A stretch of DNA of 64,000 bases from JBBQXH01 sp963710975 (GTDB taxonomy: Bacteria > Actinomycetota > Thermoleophilia > Gaiellales > Gaiellaceae). Below are positions 49,193-56,808 of this stretch, one piece after another. Within the stretch, counting starts at the first letter, position 1. The number at the start of each line of letters is the position of its first letter. The notes under the pieces were generated by a model that saw nothing but the letters and a program-made list of their open reading frames with translations, was not told the DNA's origin and made no database searches. Position numbers and translations under genes: made by a program. Where the stretch lies: contig CAVQCG010000003.1 in the NCBI GenBank assembly GCA_963710975.1, positions 186,001 through 250,000 on the forward strand, given 5' to 3'.

Positions 49193-49279
49193 CTAGCGGC
49201 CGTCCGCGAAGCCGGCGCCGAGAGCGGCGACGACCAGCGCGAGCGTAACCAGCAGGATGAGCATGTGTGCCCGGGTCAC
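49193..49279 (-). CDS. 28-residue peptide with signal-like core, directly after the HTH-TPR regulator
   Basis: GTG 49279 is preceded by the strong ribosome site AAGGAGGT 6 nt away, placed in the 18-nt gap after the regulator stop (49298). The peptide has a short basic start (MTRAH), a hydrophobic core (MLILLVTLALVVAALGA) and a C-terminal end GAGFADGR. The ideal ribosome site makes non-coding chance unlikely. The size and layout match pro-peptides of RRNPP sensing systems, but it could also be a membrane microprotein. Confidence 0.5.
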   Translation of the reverse strand: MTRAHMLILLVTLALVVAALGAGFADGR

Positions 49280-49297
49280 GTGTCCACCTCCTTCCTC

Positions 49298-50623
49298 TTA
49301 GAAGCGGAAGTCCTGCAGCGCCTCTGCGGCGCGCCGGTAGAGCCGTGCGGCGGTGCGATCGTCGCCGCGCGTAGCGGCGAGGTCACCCTGGGCGACCCAG
49401 GCCGCCGCGCGGTGGCTCTCGGAGGAGAGTTGTTCGAAGCTCGCGTCGGCGTGCTGGAACATCTCGGCTGCTTCGTCCAGCCGACCCTGTTCGAGGAGCG
49501 CGCGACCAAGCACGAGTTGGGCATTCCCTATCTCGTCGATGAAGTCCGGGCGGTCGGCCAGGAGGACGAGTGCGTGACGGGCCTGTTCCTCGGCCAGGGT
49601 GGCGTTGCCCGTACGAAGGTGAACCTGCGCGAGAGACGAGACAGCCTGAGCGGCGTCTGCGTCGCTGCCGACTTCGAGCGCCGTTGCAAACGCCTTCTTG
49701 AGGTAGTCGATCGCCTGTTCGGGCTTCCCGAGAAGGAACGTGAGGCCACCGAGGTTGTTCAGGAGGCGACCGACGCTCTGTCGGTCGGCAAACTCCTCGT
49801 AGAGCGCCTTGGCACGCTCTGCGTGCGAGCGTGCGAGGACCCACTGTCCCTGGCGTTCTGCGACGAGCGAGGCCTGGAAGTAGACGTGGGCGACCGTCTG
49901 GCGGTCGCCGAGACCCTCGGCCAGCTCGAGCGCGCGCTCGATGTCTTCACGCGCGGCCTCCCAGTCTCGCTGGCGGCGGTAGCAGCGCGACCTCCACTCG
50001 AGAATATGCGCCCGTAGCCGATCGGAGGGAAGCTCGCAGCGATCGGCAAGCGCGAGCGCTTCGCCGAGTAGCCCGACCGCCGTTGCGGTCGACGAGAGCT
50101 TGTAGCGGCAGCATGCGATCCGGTAGAGGACGTCTGCTCGCTCGTTGTCGGTGAAGCGCGAGGACGCAGCAATTTGCCTCGCTTCTTCACCTAGCGCCAA
50201 CGCGTTCCGTACCTCGCCGAGGTACATGCGCGACCAGGACTCGGCAAGCAGCGCACGGAGTCGGATGTCGGCCGGAACGTTCGGATCGAGCTTTGCCAGG
50301 AGCGACACTGCCTCGTCGTAGCGCTGCGACTCGATCGCTGCCTCTGCACGCACGACCGTGCTCTCCGCCCTGACTCGCTCGACCTCGGAGACGCCGGTCT
50401 CGAGAAACGATCGGTCGACCTCGAGGCGCTCCGCGAGCCAGTCGAGCGTCTGAGGCGTGGGCTGCGTCTTTCCGCGTTCGATCTGGCTGACGTACTCCTT
50501 GGAGAAGCGTTCGCCGGCAAGCGCTGTCTGTGTCATCCCCCGCGCTGCCCGCAGGGCCCTGACGCGTTCGCCCAAGGGGGGGATCGGGGCACCTGGGTCG
50601 GCCGACGTGAGTTTGCTGGGCAT
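49298..50623 (-). CDS. HTH-TPR transcriptional regulator with RRNPP-like architecture
   Basis: The product has 441 residues. The N-terminal HTH of the Xre/Cro type covers about 17-72: LGERVRALRAARGMTQTAL, then FSKEYVSQIERGKTQPTPQTLDWLAERL. The rest, from about 95 to the end, consists of roughly eight TPR-like helix pairs, with motifs such as AAIESQRYDEAVSLLAKLDP, DRQSVGRLLNNLGGLTFLLGK and GNATLAEEQARHALVLLADRP. This is the order found in peptide-binding RRNPP regulators (PlcR, NprR, Rgg), known mainly from Firmicutes. A peptide ORF follows. The promoter has an inverted repeat. Whether it binds peptide is inferred. Confidence 0.82.
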   Translation of the reverse strand: MPSKLTSADPGAPIPPLGERVRALRAARGMTQTALAGERFSKEYVSQIERGKTQPTPQTLDWLAERLEVDRSFLETGVSEVERVRAESTVVRAEAAIESQRYDEAVSLLAKLDPNVPADIRLRALLAESWSRMYLGEVRNALALGEEARQIAASSRFTDNERADVLYRIACCRYKLSSTATAVGLLGEALALADRCELPSDRLRAHILEWRSRCYRRQRDWEAAREDIERALELAEGLGDRQTVAHVYFQASLVAERQGQWVLARSHAERAKALYEEFADRQSVGRLLNNLGGLTFLLGKPEQAIDYLKKAFATALEVGSDADAAQAVSSLAQVHLRTGNATLAEEQARHALVLLADRPDFIDEIGNAQLVLGRALLEQGRLDEAAEMFQHADASFEQLSSESHRAAAWVAQGDLAATRGDDRTAARLYRRAAEALQDFRF

Positions 50624-50646
50624 CGCTTCTCCTTCGTAGCGAGAGA

Positions 50647-50676
50647 GTGAAGTATAGGAAAGCAGAACTACTTCAC
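50647..50676. promoter_or_regulatory. Inverted-repeat operator GTGAAGTA-N14-TACTTCAC
   Basis: Perfect 8-bp arms at 50647-50654 and 50669-50676 flank the minus-strand -10 box (TATACT, complement of 50651-50656) of the HTH-TPR gene. A smaller palindrome GTCACTTGAC lies at 50680-50689. This is a likely autoregulatory binding site. Confidence 0.6.
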
Positions 50677-50684
50677 CTTGTCAC

Positions 50685-50712
50685 TTGACTTCTTTGGACA
50701 TGGCGCTATAGT
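50685..50712 (+). promoter_or_regulatory. Divergent sigma70-type promoter
   Basis: TTGACT (50685-50690) and TATAGT (50707-50712) are separated by 16 nt and point rightward, away from the HTH-TPR gene. It is one of the best consensus promoters in the window and overlaps the GTCACTTGAC palindrome, so the regulator may control it. Confidence 0.6.
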
Positions 50713-50718
50713 CGAGGT

Positions 50719-50820
50719 CCTGCACTCCCTCCGGGACGCCAGGTTGGAGTGCGGATTGCGCGGCGACACAAAGACCCGGAGACGCGGCTGGGCCGCAGAG
50801 CCGCAGTCTCCGGGTCGTCG
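50719..50820 (+). ncRNA. Candidate structured RNA from the divergent promoter
   Basis: No convincing ORF follows the promoter. The predicted transcript folds strongly. A 7-bp stem GCACTCC/GGAGTGC (50722-50728 with 50746-50752) is followed by a long stem: GACCCGGAGAC plus GCGGCT (50773-50789) pairs with AGCCGC and GTCTCCGGGTC (50799-50816) with a single bulged base. No T-run follows, so termination is uncertain. It could be a regulatory RNA or the leader of an unrecognised small ORF starting at GTG 50749. Confidence 0.4.
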
Positions 50821-50928
50821 CCCCTTCGTGCCGATAGTGCTCACGTAGACAGGCATCGGCGCTCCGAGCGTCGGCCTCGTCCCCAGGATTGAGTCGCCCG
50901 TTCGGGTGAGATCGCCGCGCGGCCGCGG

Positions 50929-51507
50929 TTACTCGCGGCCGGTGAGCCAGCGAAGGCGCGAGGCGTTCATGCCAGGCTCAGCTCCCTCGACGAGTCCGCC
51001 GAGGCGAAGGTCGACCATCCGGAGTAGGCCGATTCCGAGTGAGATCCAGGCCTCGGCGTCCGGATCCCGGTCGGGAAGCACCCCGCCGGCCGCCTGGGAG
51101 CGTCGCATGACGTCTGCGACATAGTCGTGTACCTCGCGCATGTGCGAGCGCATGAACACGGCGATCTCGGGGTCTTCGCTCGCAACCACCAGTGCCTGCA
51201 CCCACAGGTGCGAGATGATCGAGTGGTCCTCCGACGAGCGCAGCGCTCGAACCATCGTCGGATGCCAGAGCGCCGGGTCGCTCTCTTGCGCCACGGCAGC
51301 GTCCCAGATCGTGCGTACGCGCTCCCACGCCTCGCTCAGGCACGCGAGGTAGAGGTCTCGTTTCGAGCTGAAGTGCCGGTAGAGGATCGGTTCGGTGACA
51401 CCTCCTGCGCGAGCGATCTCGGCCGTCGTCGTGCCGCGATAGCTGCCTTCGGAGAACACGCGGCAGGCGGTGTCGACGAGCGAGGCCCGTCGCTCCGCAG
51501 CCGTCAT
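50929..51507 (-). CDS. TetR family regulator, downstream of a DHA2 exporter
   Basis: The product has 192 residues. The HTH is TTTAEIARAGGVTEPILYRHFSSKRDLYLACL near the N-terminus. The C-terminal helical domain has SHLWVQALVVASEDPEIAVFM and WISLGIGLLRMVDLRLGGLV. ATG 51507 gives the usual length, though the frame is open upstream. It is the second gene of a minus-strand pair with the exporter and very probably represses it; a palindrome lies before the exporter. Confidence 0.9.
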   Translation of the reverse strand: MTAAERRASLVDTACRVFSEGSYRGTTTAEIARAGGVTEPILYRHFSSKRDLYLACLSEAWERVRTIWDAAVAQESDPALWHPTMVRALRSSEDHSIISHLWVQALVVASEDPEIAVFMRSHMREVHDYVADVMRRSQAAGGVLPDRDPDAEAWISLGIGLLRMVDLRLGGLVEGAEPGMNASRLRWLTGRE

Positions 51508-51545
51508 GCGAGGACGGACGCTGGGTTTGCGGGGCCGCGTGGCGC

Positions 51546-53009
51546 TCAGGTGACGACCTCTGCGACCGACGTGGACTCCTCCTCCTGCCGTCGAGTCGGG
51601 GCAGGCTCCGTCGCCGGCTTTCTGATCAGGATGGCCGCGGTCACAGCGCCGAGGAACGCGATGATCGCTCCGACGACAAGCGCAGCGCTGAACCCGTCGA
51701 TGAACGCCTCCGGTCGGCTGGCACCGGAGGCGAGGGCGCTCGTCTGCCGCGAGGTGAGGATCGCACCCATGACGGCGATCCCGAGTGAGCCTCCGACCTG
51801 GCGGAAGGTGTTCAGCACACCCGAGGCGATGCCCGCCTTCGTGACCGGCACCGAACCCATCGCAGCGGCTGTCATCGGGGTCATCGTCAGCGCCATGCCG
51901 ATGCCTCCTATGAGAAGGCCGGGGAGCATGTCCCAAAAACCGGAGTCGACTCCGAGACGAGAGAAGATCGCGAGGGATCCCGCGACGAGCGTCAGCCCAC
52001 CTGCCATCAACCAGCGCGATCCGATCTTGTCCGAGAGCCTCCCCGCAATCGGTGCAACGAGGATGATCAGGATCGTCATCGGCAGGAAGATCGCGCCTGC
52101 CTGTACCGGGCTGTAGCCGAGAATCTGCTGGACGTAGAGCGACATGAAGAAGAACACGCCGAACATGGCCAGCGTGACGAGGAAGGCCACGATGTTCGCG
52201 CCCGTGAACGTGCGGCTCCTGAAGAGGGAGAGGTCGAGCATCGGCGCCCGCCGGCGGAGCTCGATCCAGATGAACAGTGCGAGACCGGCGGCAGCAGCCG
52301 CAAACAGGCCGAGGATCGTGGGCGACGTCCACCCGTAGGAGTTCGCCTCGATCAACCCGAATGTGAGCGCGAAGAGCGCTGCACCCGACACGACGAGCCC
52401 CGGCAGGTCGAGGCTCTGGGTCGTGGTATCACGGGACTCCGTGATCACCATCGAGCCAACGACGACGCCGAGGATGCCGACGGGGACGTTGACGAAGAAG
52501 ATCCAGCTCCAGTCGATGTGCTGCGTCAGGATTCCACCGACGAGCGGCCCAATCGCGAGTGCCATCGCGGAAACCCCGGCCCAGATTCCGAACGCGAGCC
52601 CGCGCTGCCTCGGCGGGAAGGCGGCAGAGATGATCGCGAGCGTCGCCGGCATCATCAGCGCAGCACCCACTCCCTGAAAGGCCCTGAAGGCGATCAGCTG
52701 GCCGATCGTCGAGGAGAGCCCGCAGGCCAGAGACGCACCCGAGAAGATGATGAGGCCCAGGAGGAAGATACGGCGTCTGCCGAAGAGGTCTGCCAGCTTC
52801 CCGCCAGAGAGCATCAGCACCGCGAAGGTGAGCGCGTACGCGTTGACGACCCACTCGAGCTCGGAGATCGCCGCATCGAAGCTTTGTTCGATGGACGGGA
52901 GGGCCACGTTCACGACCGTGTTGTCGAGCATGATCATGAAGAGCGCAAAGGCAACTGCTCCGAGCGTCCACCACTTTCTGTTCTCGCCTTCGATGATTCG
53001 TGCGCGCAT
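51546..53009 (-). CDS. DHA2-type MFS multidrug exporter (14 TM)
   Basis: The product has 487 residues with about 14 helices. MIMLDNTVVNVALPSIEQSF is the DHA2 motif D1 region, GKLADLFGRRRIFLLGLIIF is motif A, and IGPLVGGILTQHIDWSWIFFVNVPVG is motif C with the drug:H+ antiport signature. ATG 53009 has a GAGGGAG site; the frame's upstream GTG is less likely. It exports toxic or amphipathic compounds with proton exchange. Confidence 0.92.
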   Translation of the reverse strand: MRARIIEGENRKWWTLGAVAFALFMIMLDNTVVNVALPSIEQSFDAAISELEWVVNAYALTFAVLMLSGGKLADLFGRRRIFLLGLIIFSGASLACGLSSTIGQLIAFRAFQGVGAALMMPATLAIISAAFPPRQRGLAFGIWAGVSAMALAIGPLVGGILTQHIDWSWIFFVNVPVGILGVVVGSMVITESRDTTTQSLDLPGLVVSGAALFALTFGLIEANSYGWTSPTILGLFAAAAAGLALFIWIELRRRAPMLDLSLFRSRTFTGANIVAFLVTLAMFGVFFFMSLYVQQILGYSPVQAGAIFLPMTILIILVAPIAGRLSDKIGSRWLMAGGLTLVAGSLAIFSRLGVDSGFWDMLPGLLIGGIGMALTMTPMTAAAMGSVPVTKAGIASGVLNTFRQVGGSLGIAVMGAILTSRQTSALASGASRPEAFIDGFSAALVVGAIIAFLGAVTAAILIRKPATEPAPTRRQEEESTSVAEVVT

Positions 53010-53022
53010 CGGCTCCCTCAAG

Positions 53023-53036
53023 TTAGTCCGCACTAG
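53023..53036. promoter_or_regulatory. Palindrome TTAGT-CCGC-ACTAG before the exporter
   Basis: A near-perfect inverted repeat just upstream of the DHA2 exporter start, in the 64-nt gap to the divergent aminotransferase. It suits a TetR operator. A related TTAG string (53038-53041) follows. Confidence 0.5.
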
Positions 53037-53073
53037 GTTAGCGGGCGCTACGGGATTTCGTCAAGCTGGAAGG

Positions 53074-54126
53074 ATGCTGGCTCCGGTCGAGTACGAAGGT
53101 CGCCGAACAGCCGGTTATCTCGATACCGCCACGTACGGACTTCCTCCGAGATCAACGGTCGCCGCACTCGAGCGCGGCATCGCAGGCTGGCAGCAGTGGG
53201 AGCATTGGAGCCGCTGGGAACGCCACGGAGAGGAGTGCCGCCGTTTGTTTGCGGGCATCATTGGGGCATCCCCGGGGGAGGTTGCGATCGTCCCCGCCGT
53301 ATCGGTCGCCGCCGGGGCCGTGGCTGCCAGCTTGCCTGTTCGGGAAGGCGACAACGTCGTGTGTTACGAGGGCGAGTTCCGGTCGGCTCTCTATCCCTTC
53401 CTTGCACTCGAGCGGCGAGGCGTCGATGTTCGCGTGCTTCCGCTCGACGATCTGGCGGCTGCCGTCGACAGCAGAACGCGACTCGTTGCAGTGAGCACCG
53501 TGCAGTCCTCCGACGGGCGGGTTGTCGACCTCGACGCCCTGCGTGATGCAGGCGCCCCGCTCTTTCTCGACGGCACTCAGTCGATCGGCGCGCTGCCTCT
53601 CGATCTCGAGGGGGTCGACTTTCTCGCCGTTGCCGCCTACAAGTGGCTGCTCTGCCCCCGCGGGCTCGCCTTCCTCCACGTCAGCCCTGCCCGGCTGGCC
53701 GGCATCGATCCGTGGCATGCGGGCTGGAAGAACGCGGCCGATGGAGGCTACTACGGCCAGCCAAGGGCTCTCGCCGCGGACGCACGGCGTATCGACGTCT
53801 CGCTGCCATGGCTGCTTGCCGAGGCGGCGATACCGAGTCTCGAGCTGATCAGCGGCCTGGGTGTCGAAGCTATCGCGGCACACGATCTTGGGCTCGCCCG
53901 GCGCTTCTGCCAGGGGCTCGGGGTGCCGACCACCGGATCCGCGATCGTCAGGGTCGAGACAGAGGACGCGGACGCGGTGGCGAGCCGGCTCGAGAGCGCT
54001 CGGATCCGGTGCGCCGTACGGGCAGGATCCGTTCGCGTCGCGTTCCACCTCTACAACGACGAGGCTGATGTCGACCGCGCGGTCGAGGTTCTGCGCACGG
54101 ACGGCGGGTTGGGTCGGCGAACCTGA
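53074..54126 (+). CDS. Class V PLP-dependent aminotransferase family protein
   Basis: The product has 350 residues. YLDTATYGLPPRSTVAAL is the N-terminal substrate region. The PLP site is in LFLDGTQSIGALPLDLEGVDFLAVAAYKWLL, which holds Asp, the Gln-Ser after it and the Lys that forms the Schiff base in AAYKW. It resembles kynureninase/cysteine-desulfurase-like proteins, though the active-site Cys loop of desulfurases is not obvious. Substrate unknown. The start is ATG 53074, with weak GGAAGG upstream. Confidence 0.85.
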   Translation: MLAPVEYEGRRTAGYLDTATYGLPPRSTVAALERGIAGWQQWEHWSRWERHGEECRRLFAGIIGASPGEVAIVPAVSVAAGAVAASLPVREGDNVVCYEGEFRSALYPFLALERRGVDVRVLPLDDLAAAVDSRTRLVAVSTVQSSDGRVVDLDALRDAGAPLFLDGTQSIGALPLDLEGVDFLAVAAYKWLLCPRGLAFLHVSPARLAGIDPWHAGWKNAADGGYYGQPRALAADARRIDVSLPWLLAEAAIPSLELISGLGVEAIAAHDLGLARRFCQGLGVPTTGSAIVRVETEDADAVASRLESARIRCAVRAGSVRVAFHLYNDEADVDRAVEVLRTDGGLGRRT

Positions 54127-54154
54127 AGACTCGGACTTTTCGCCTCAGAGTCGC

Positions 54155-54160
54155 TATCCT
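54155..54160 (+). promoter_or_regulatory. -10 element before nadE
   Basis: TATCCT lies 8 nt before ATG 54169, again the leaderless arrangement. Confidence 0.45.
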
Positions 54161-54168
54161 CCGGAACG

Positions 54169-55887
54169 ATGAGGCTTGCGCTTGCACAGATCAACACGAC
54201 TGTCGGCGATCTCGACGGAAACCGTGCCCGGATCCTTGCGAGCATCGAGGAGGCTGAAGCCGAAGGCGCGGACATCGTGCTGTTTCCCGAGCTCGCGGTG
54301 ACGGGCTACCCACCGGAGGACCTTCTGCTTCGCACGGGCTTCCTCAAGGCTGCCGAACGGAGCCTCGAGACGATCGCGTCGGCTTCACGCGACATCGTCT
54401 GTCTCGTCGGGTTCCCGCATCTCGATCGGGATCTGTTCAACGCCTGCGCCGTCTGCGCGAACGGCGTCGTCGAAGCCGTCTACCACAAGCGCTTCTTGCC
54501 GAACTACGGGGTCTTCGACGAGGACCGCTACTTCCAGTCCGGGCGAGACCTCGTTCTGCTTCGTGTCGGTGAAACGCTGATCGGCCCTACGGTTTGTGAA
54601 GACATCTGGCAGCCCGGGCCCCCCGCGACCGAACTCGCCCTGGCAGGCGCGCATGTCGTTACGAATATCTCGGCGTCGCCCTTTCACGTCGGGAAAGGGC
54701 GTGAGCGCGAGGAGATGCTGACCGTTCGCGCTCGGGACAACGTGTGCTGGGTCGCGTTCGTGAACGCCGTCGGCGGGCAGGACGAGCTCGTGTTCGACGG
54801 ACACTCACTCGTGATCGACCAGGACGGTGAGATCATCGCACGGGCGCCCGCGTTCGAGGAGGCCCTCCTCGTCGTCGATATCGATCCGTCGACGGCCGTC
54901 GCCCATCGGCTGAGGGACGCGAGACGGCGTGCGCTGGCGCGTGAGCGAACGGTGTTGCCGGATCCGAAGATCATCGAGCTGCCCTGCTCGGGGGCGGCCA
55001 AGCCGGCTTCGGCAGGGCCGCGGCTGGAGGCCCCGCTCGGGGAGTTGGAGGAGGTGCGCCGTGCGCTCGAGCTCGGGCTTGTGGACTACGTCGCGAAGAA
55101 CGGCTTCAGCGAGGTCGTCGTCGGCATATCGGGAGGCATCGACTCTGCCTTGACTGCGGCGCTCGCCGCCGAAGCGCTGGGTCCGGAGCGCATTCACCTC
55201 GTGTCGATGCCGTCACGGTATTCGTCCGAAGAGACGCGTGCCGACGCGCGGAGGGTGGCGGAGAGTCTCGGATCACCGTTTCTCGAGATCTCGATCGAGC
55301 CCATGGTTACGGCATTCGGCGATGCGCTCCAGGTGCCGTTTGCGGGAACAGAAGCGGGCCTCGCGGAGGAGAACGTTCAGGCCCGAGTCCGCGGGGTTCT
55401 CCTCATGGCGCTCTCGAACAAGTTCGGCTGGCTGCTCGTCGCGACCGGGAACAAGAGCGAGTACTCGGTCGGCTACGCGACGCTGTACGGAGACATGGCG
55501 GGAGGGTTCGCTTTGCTGAAAGACGTCTACAAGACGGATGTGTTCAGACTGGCGCGGTACCTCAACGAGCGTGCCGGGCACGAGCTGATTCCGGTGTCGA
55601 CCATCGAACGCGCGCCAAGCGCCGAGCTCCGGGCGGATCAGAAGGACGAGGACTCGCTGCCACCGTACGGTGACCTCGATCTCGTCCTCGAGGCGTATGT
55701 CGAGCTCGATCGATCGCGCGAAGAGCTCTCCCGAGATGGGTTCGATCTCGAGACGGTCGAGCGCGCGCTCGCGCTCATCGACCGTGCCGAGTACAAGCGT
55801 CGGCAGGCGCCACCCGGAGTGAAGCTTCGCCCGAAGGCCTTCGGGCGTGATCGGCGCCTTCCGATTACGAGCCGCTGGCGCGCCTAG
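54169..55887 (+). CDS. nadE: Glutamine-dependent NAD+ synthetase
   Basis: This enzyme amidates nicotinic acid adenine dinucleotide to NAD, the last step of the pathway, with ammonia from glutamine. The product has 572 residues. The N-terminal nitrilase-type glutaminase has Glu in LFPELAVTGYPPEDLL, Lys in YHKRFLPNYGVFDE and Cys in TVCEDIWQPG. The C-terminal ATP-pyrophosphatase domain has GISGGIDSALTAALAAEAL, then ATGNKSEYSVGYATLYGD, GFALLKDVYKTDVFRLARYLN and a PLP-like YKRRQAPPGVKL end. The length and order match the two-domain bacterial form. Confidence 0.95.
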   Translation: MRLALAQINTTVGDLDGNRARILASIEEAEAEGADIVLFPELAVTGYPPEDLLLRTGFLKAAERSLETIASASRDIVCLVGFPHLDRDLFNACAVCANGVVEAVYHKRFLPNYGVFDEDRYFQSGRDLVLLRVGETLIGPTVCEDIWQPGPPATELALAGAHVVTNISASPFHVGKGREREEMLTVRARDNVCWVAFVNAVGGQDELVFDGHSLVIDQDGEIIARAPAFEEALLVVDIDPSTAVAHRLRDARRRALARERTVLPDPKIIELPCSGAAKPASAGPRLEAPLGELEEVRRALELGLVDYVAKNGFSEVVVGISGGIDSALTAALAAEALGPERIHLVSMPSRYSSEETRADARRVAESLGSPFLEISIEPMVTAFGDALQVPFAGTEAGLAEENVQARVRGVLLMALSNKFGWLLVATGNKSEYSVGYATLYGDMAGGFALLKDVYKTDVFRLARYLNERAGHELIPVSTIERAPSAELRADQKDEDSLPPYGDLDLVLEAYVELDRSREELSRDGFDLETVERALALIDRAEYKRRQAPPGVKLRPKAFGRDRRLPITSRWRA

Positions 55888-56122
55888 CTCGCGGCGGTCC
55901 AGGAACCTCGCCGCTGCATCGGACTCCTACCCAGGGGTCAGACCCCGTCGGAGTGGCGTGGAAGTTGGTGCTGAGTCGCTGCAGATTCGTGACGCTTCGT
56001 CCTGTGCCGCGCGTTTTCGGCTGGTGCGGTACCCGAGCGGGCGCCCGAATCGGAGGAGTTCACTGCAGGCTCGCTGCTCGCGGGGGAGGGCCGGTATGAG
56101 TTTCGGCACAGTTGGCGAAGCG

Positions 56123-56686
56123 TCAGTCCGGGCCCTTCCAGGAGCGGACGACGGCGCGAGGCTTCGCCGGCTGCGCGTGGCCCGAGAAAGCGGCAAGGCC
56201 CGTGCGCCAGGCTGCGTCGACGTCAGCATCGGCCGGGAAGCGGCCGACGAGCTCGAGCTGGCACATGCCGTGGGCGAATGCCCACACAGCGCGCGCGCCG
56301 TCGAGGTCGCCCGTCACGGCGATCAGGGGAGCTGCCGCCCGGGCCTCGAGTCCGGGAGGAAGGAGATGCCGGGGAAGCGGCTGCTCGGTCATGAGCCGAT
56401 AGAGGTGAGGATGGGCGAGCGCGAACCGCCTGTACTCGTGGGCGATCGCCACGAGTGGCTCGTCCGCAGTCTGTGCCGCAGCGCTCAGCGCGTCGCCCAG
56501 TTCGTCGAGACCGGAGGCGATCACCGCCGCCTGAAGGCTCTCCTTCCCTGCCACGTGCTTGTACAGGGAGGGCGCGCGAACGCCGAGGCGGTCCGCGAGC
56601 TTGCGCATCGTCAGCGCATCGGAGCCTTCCTCCTCGAGGATCTCGCGGGCGACCGTCGCGATCTCGTCGGCTCGGCTACCGGACAT
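56123..56686 (-). CDS. TetR family regulator with WHG domain
   Basis: The product has 187 residues. The HTH is TMRKLADRLGVRAPSLYKHVAGKESLQAAVI. The C-terminus contains AVWAFAHGMCQLELVGRFP with a WxFxHG-type motif, giving the WHG-type effector domain seen in many actinobacterial regulators. A palindromic region directly upstream suggests autoregulation. The gene points away from the aminotransferase gene, and those two diverge across 122 nt. Confidence 0.88.
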   Translation of the reverse strand: MSGSRADEIATVAREILEEEGSDALTMRKLADRLGVRAPSLYKHVAGKESLQAAVIASGLDELGDALSAAAQTADEPLVAIAHEYRRFALAHPHLYRLMTEQPLPRHLLPPGLEARAAAPLIAVTGDLDGARAVWAFAHGMCQLELVGRFPADADVDAAWRTGLAAFSGHAQPAKPRAVVRSWKGPD

Positions 56687-56697
56687 TCGAATCGCTG

Positions 56698-56735
56698 GCT
56701 AACATTGTTACCCAGACTAAGCTACCTATGTTAGC
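56698..56735. promoter_or_regulatory. TetR operator region with nested palindromes
   Basis: GCTAACAT (56698-56705) and ATGTTAGC (56728-56735) form perfect 8-bp arms 22 nt apart. Inside, TAACATTGTTA (56700-56710) is a perfect palindrome and AAGCTA/TAGCTT is another. It starts 11 nt upstream of the TetR start and stands out as AT-rich. Confidence 0.6.
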
Positions 56736-56795
56736 TTGTCAAGGAGCCCGGGAGCGCCAGACTCAGCACGCGAGACGGCGTCACGGCGAATCGAG

Positions 56796-56801
56796 TAGCG
56801 T
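56796..56801 (+). promoter_or_regulatory. -10 element of a leaderless promoter for the aminotransferase
   Basis: TAGCGT lies 7 nt before GTG 56809 and supports that start for the following gene over the internal ATG. Confidence 0.45.
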
Positions 56802-56808
56802 CGTCTCG

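Noticed and set aside
50668..50856. 62-codon minus-strand ORF in the divergent promoter region
   Set aside because: It runs through the strong hairpins and the promoter, and its composition does not resemble a protein.
55888..56122. Possible gene between nadE and the TetR gene
   Set aside because: Short frames here have no start signals or family; only a small GGGGTC-AGACCCC palindrome near 55932 was seen, possibly a terminator or a dispersed motif.
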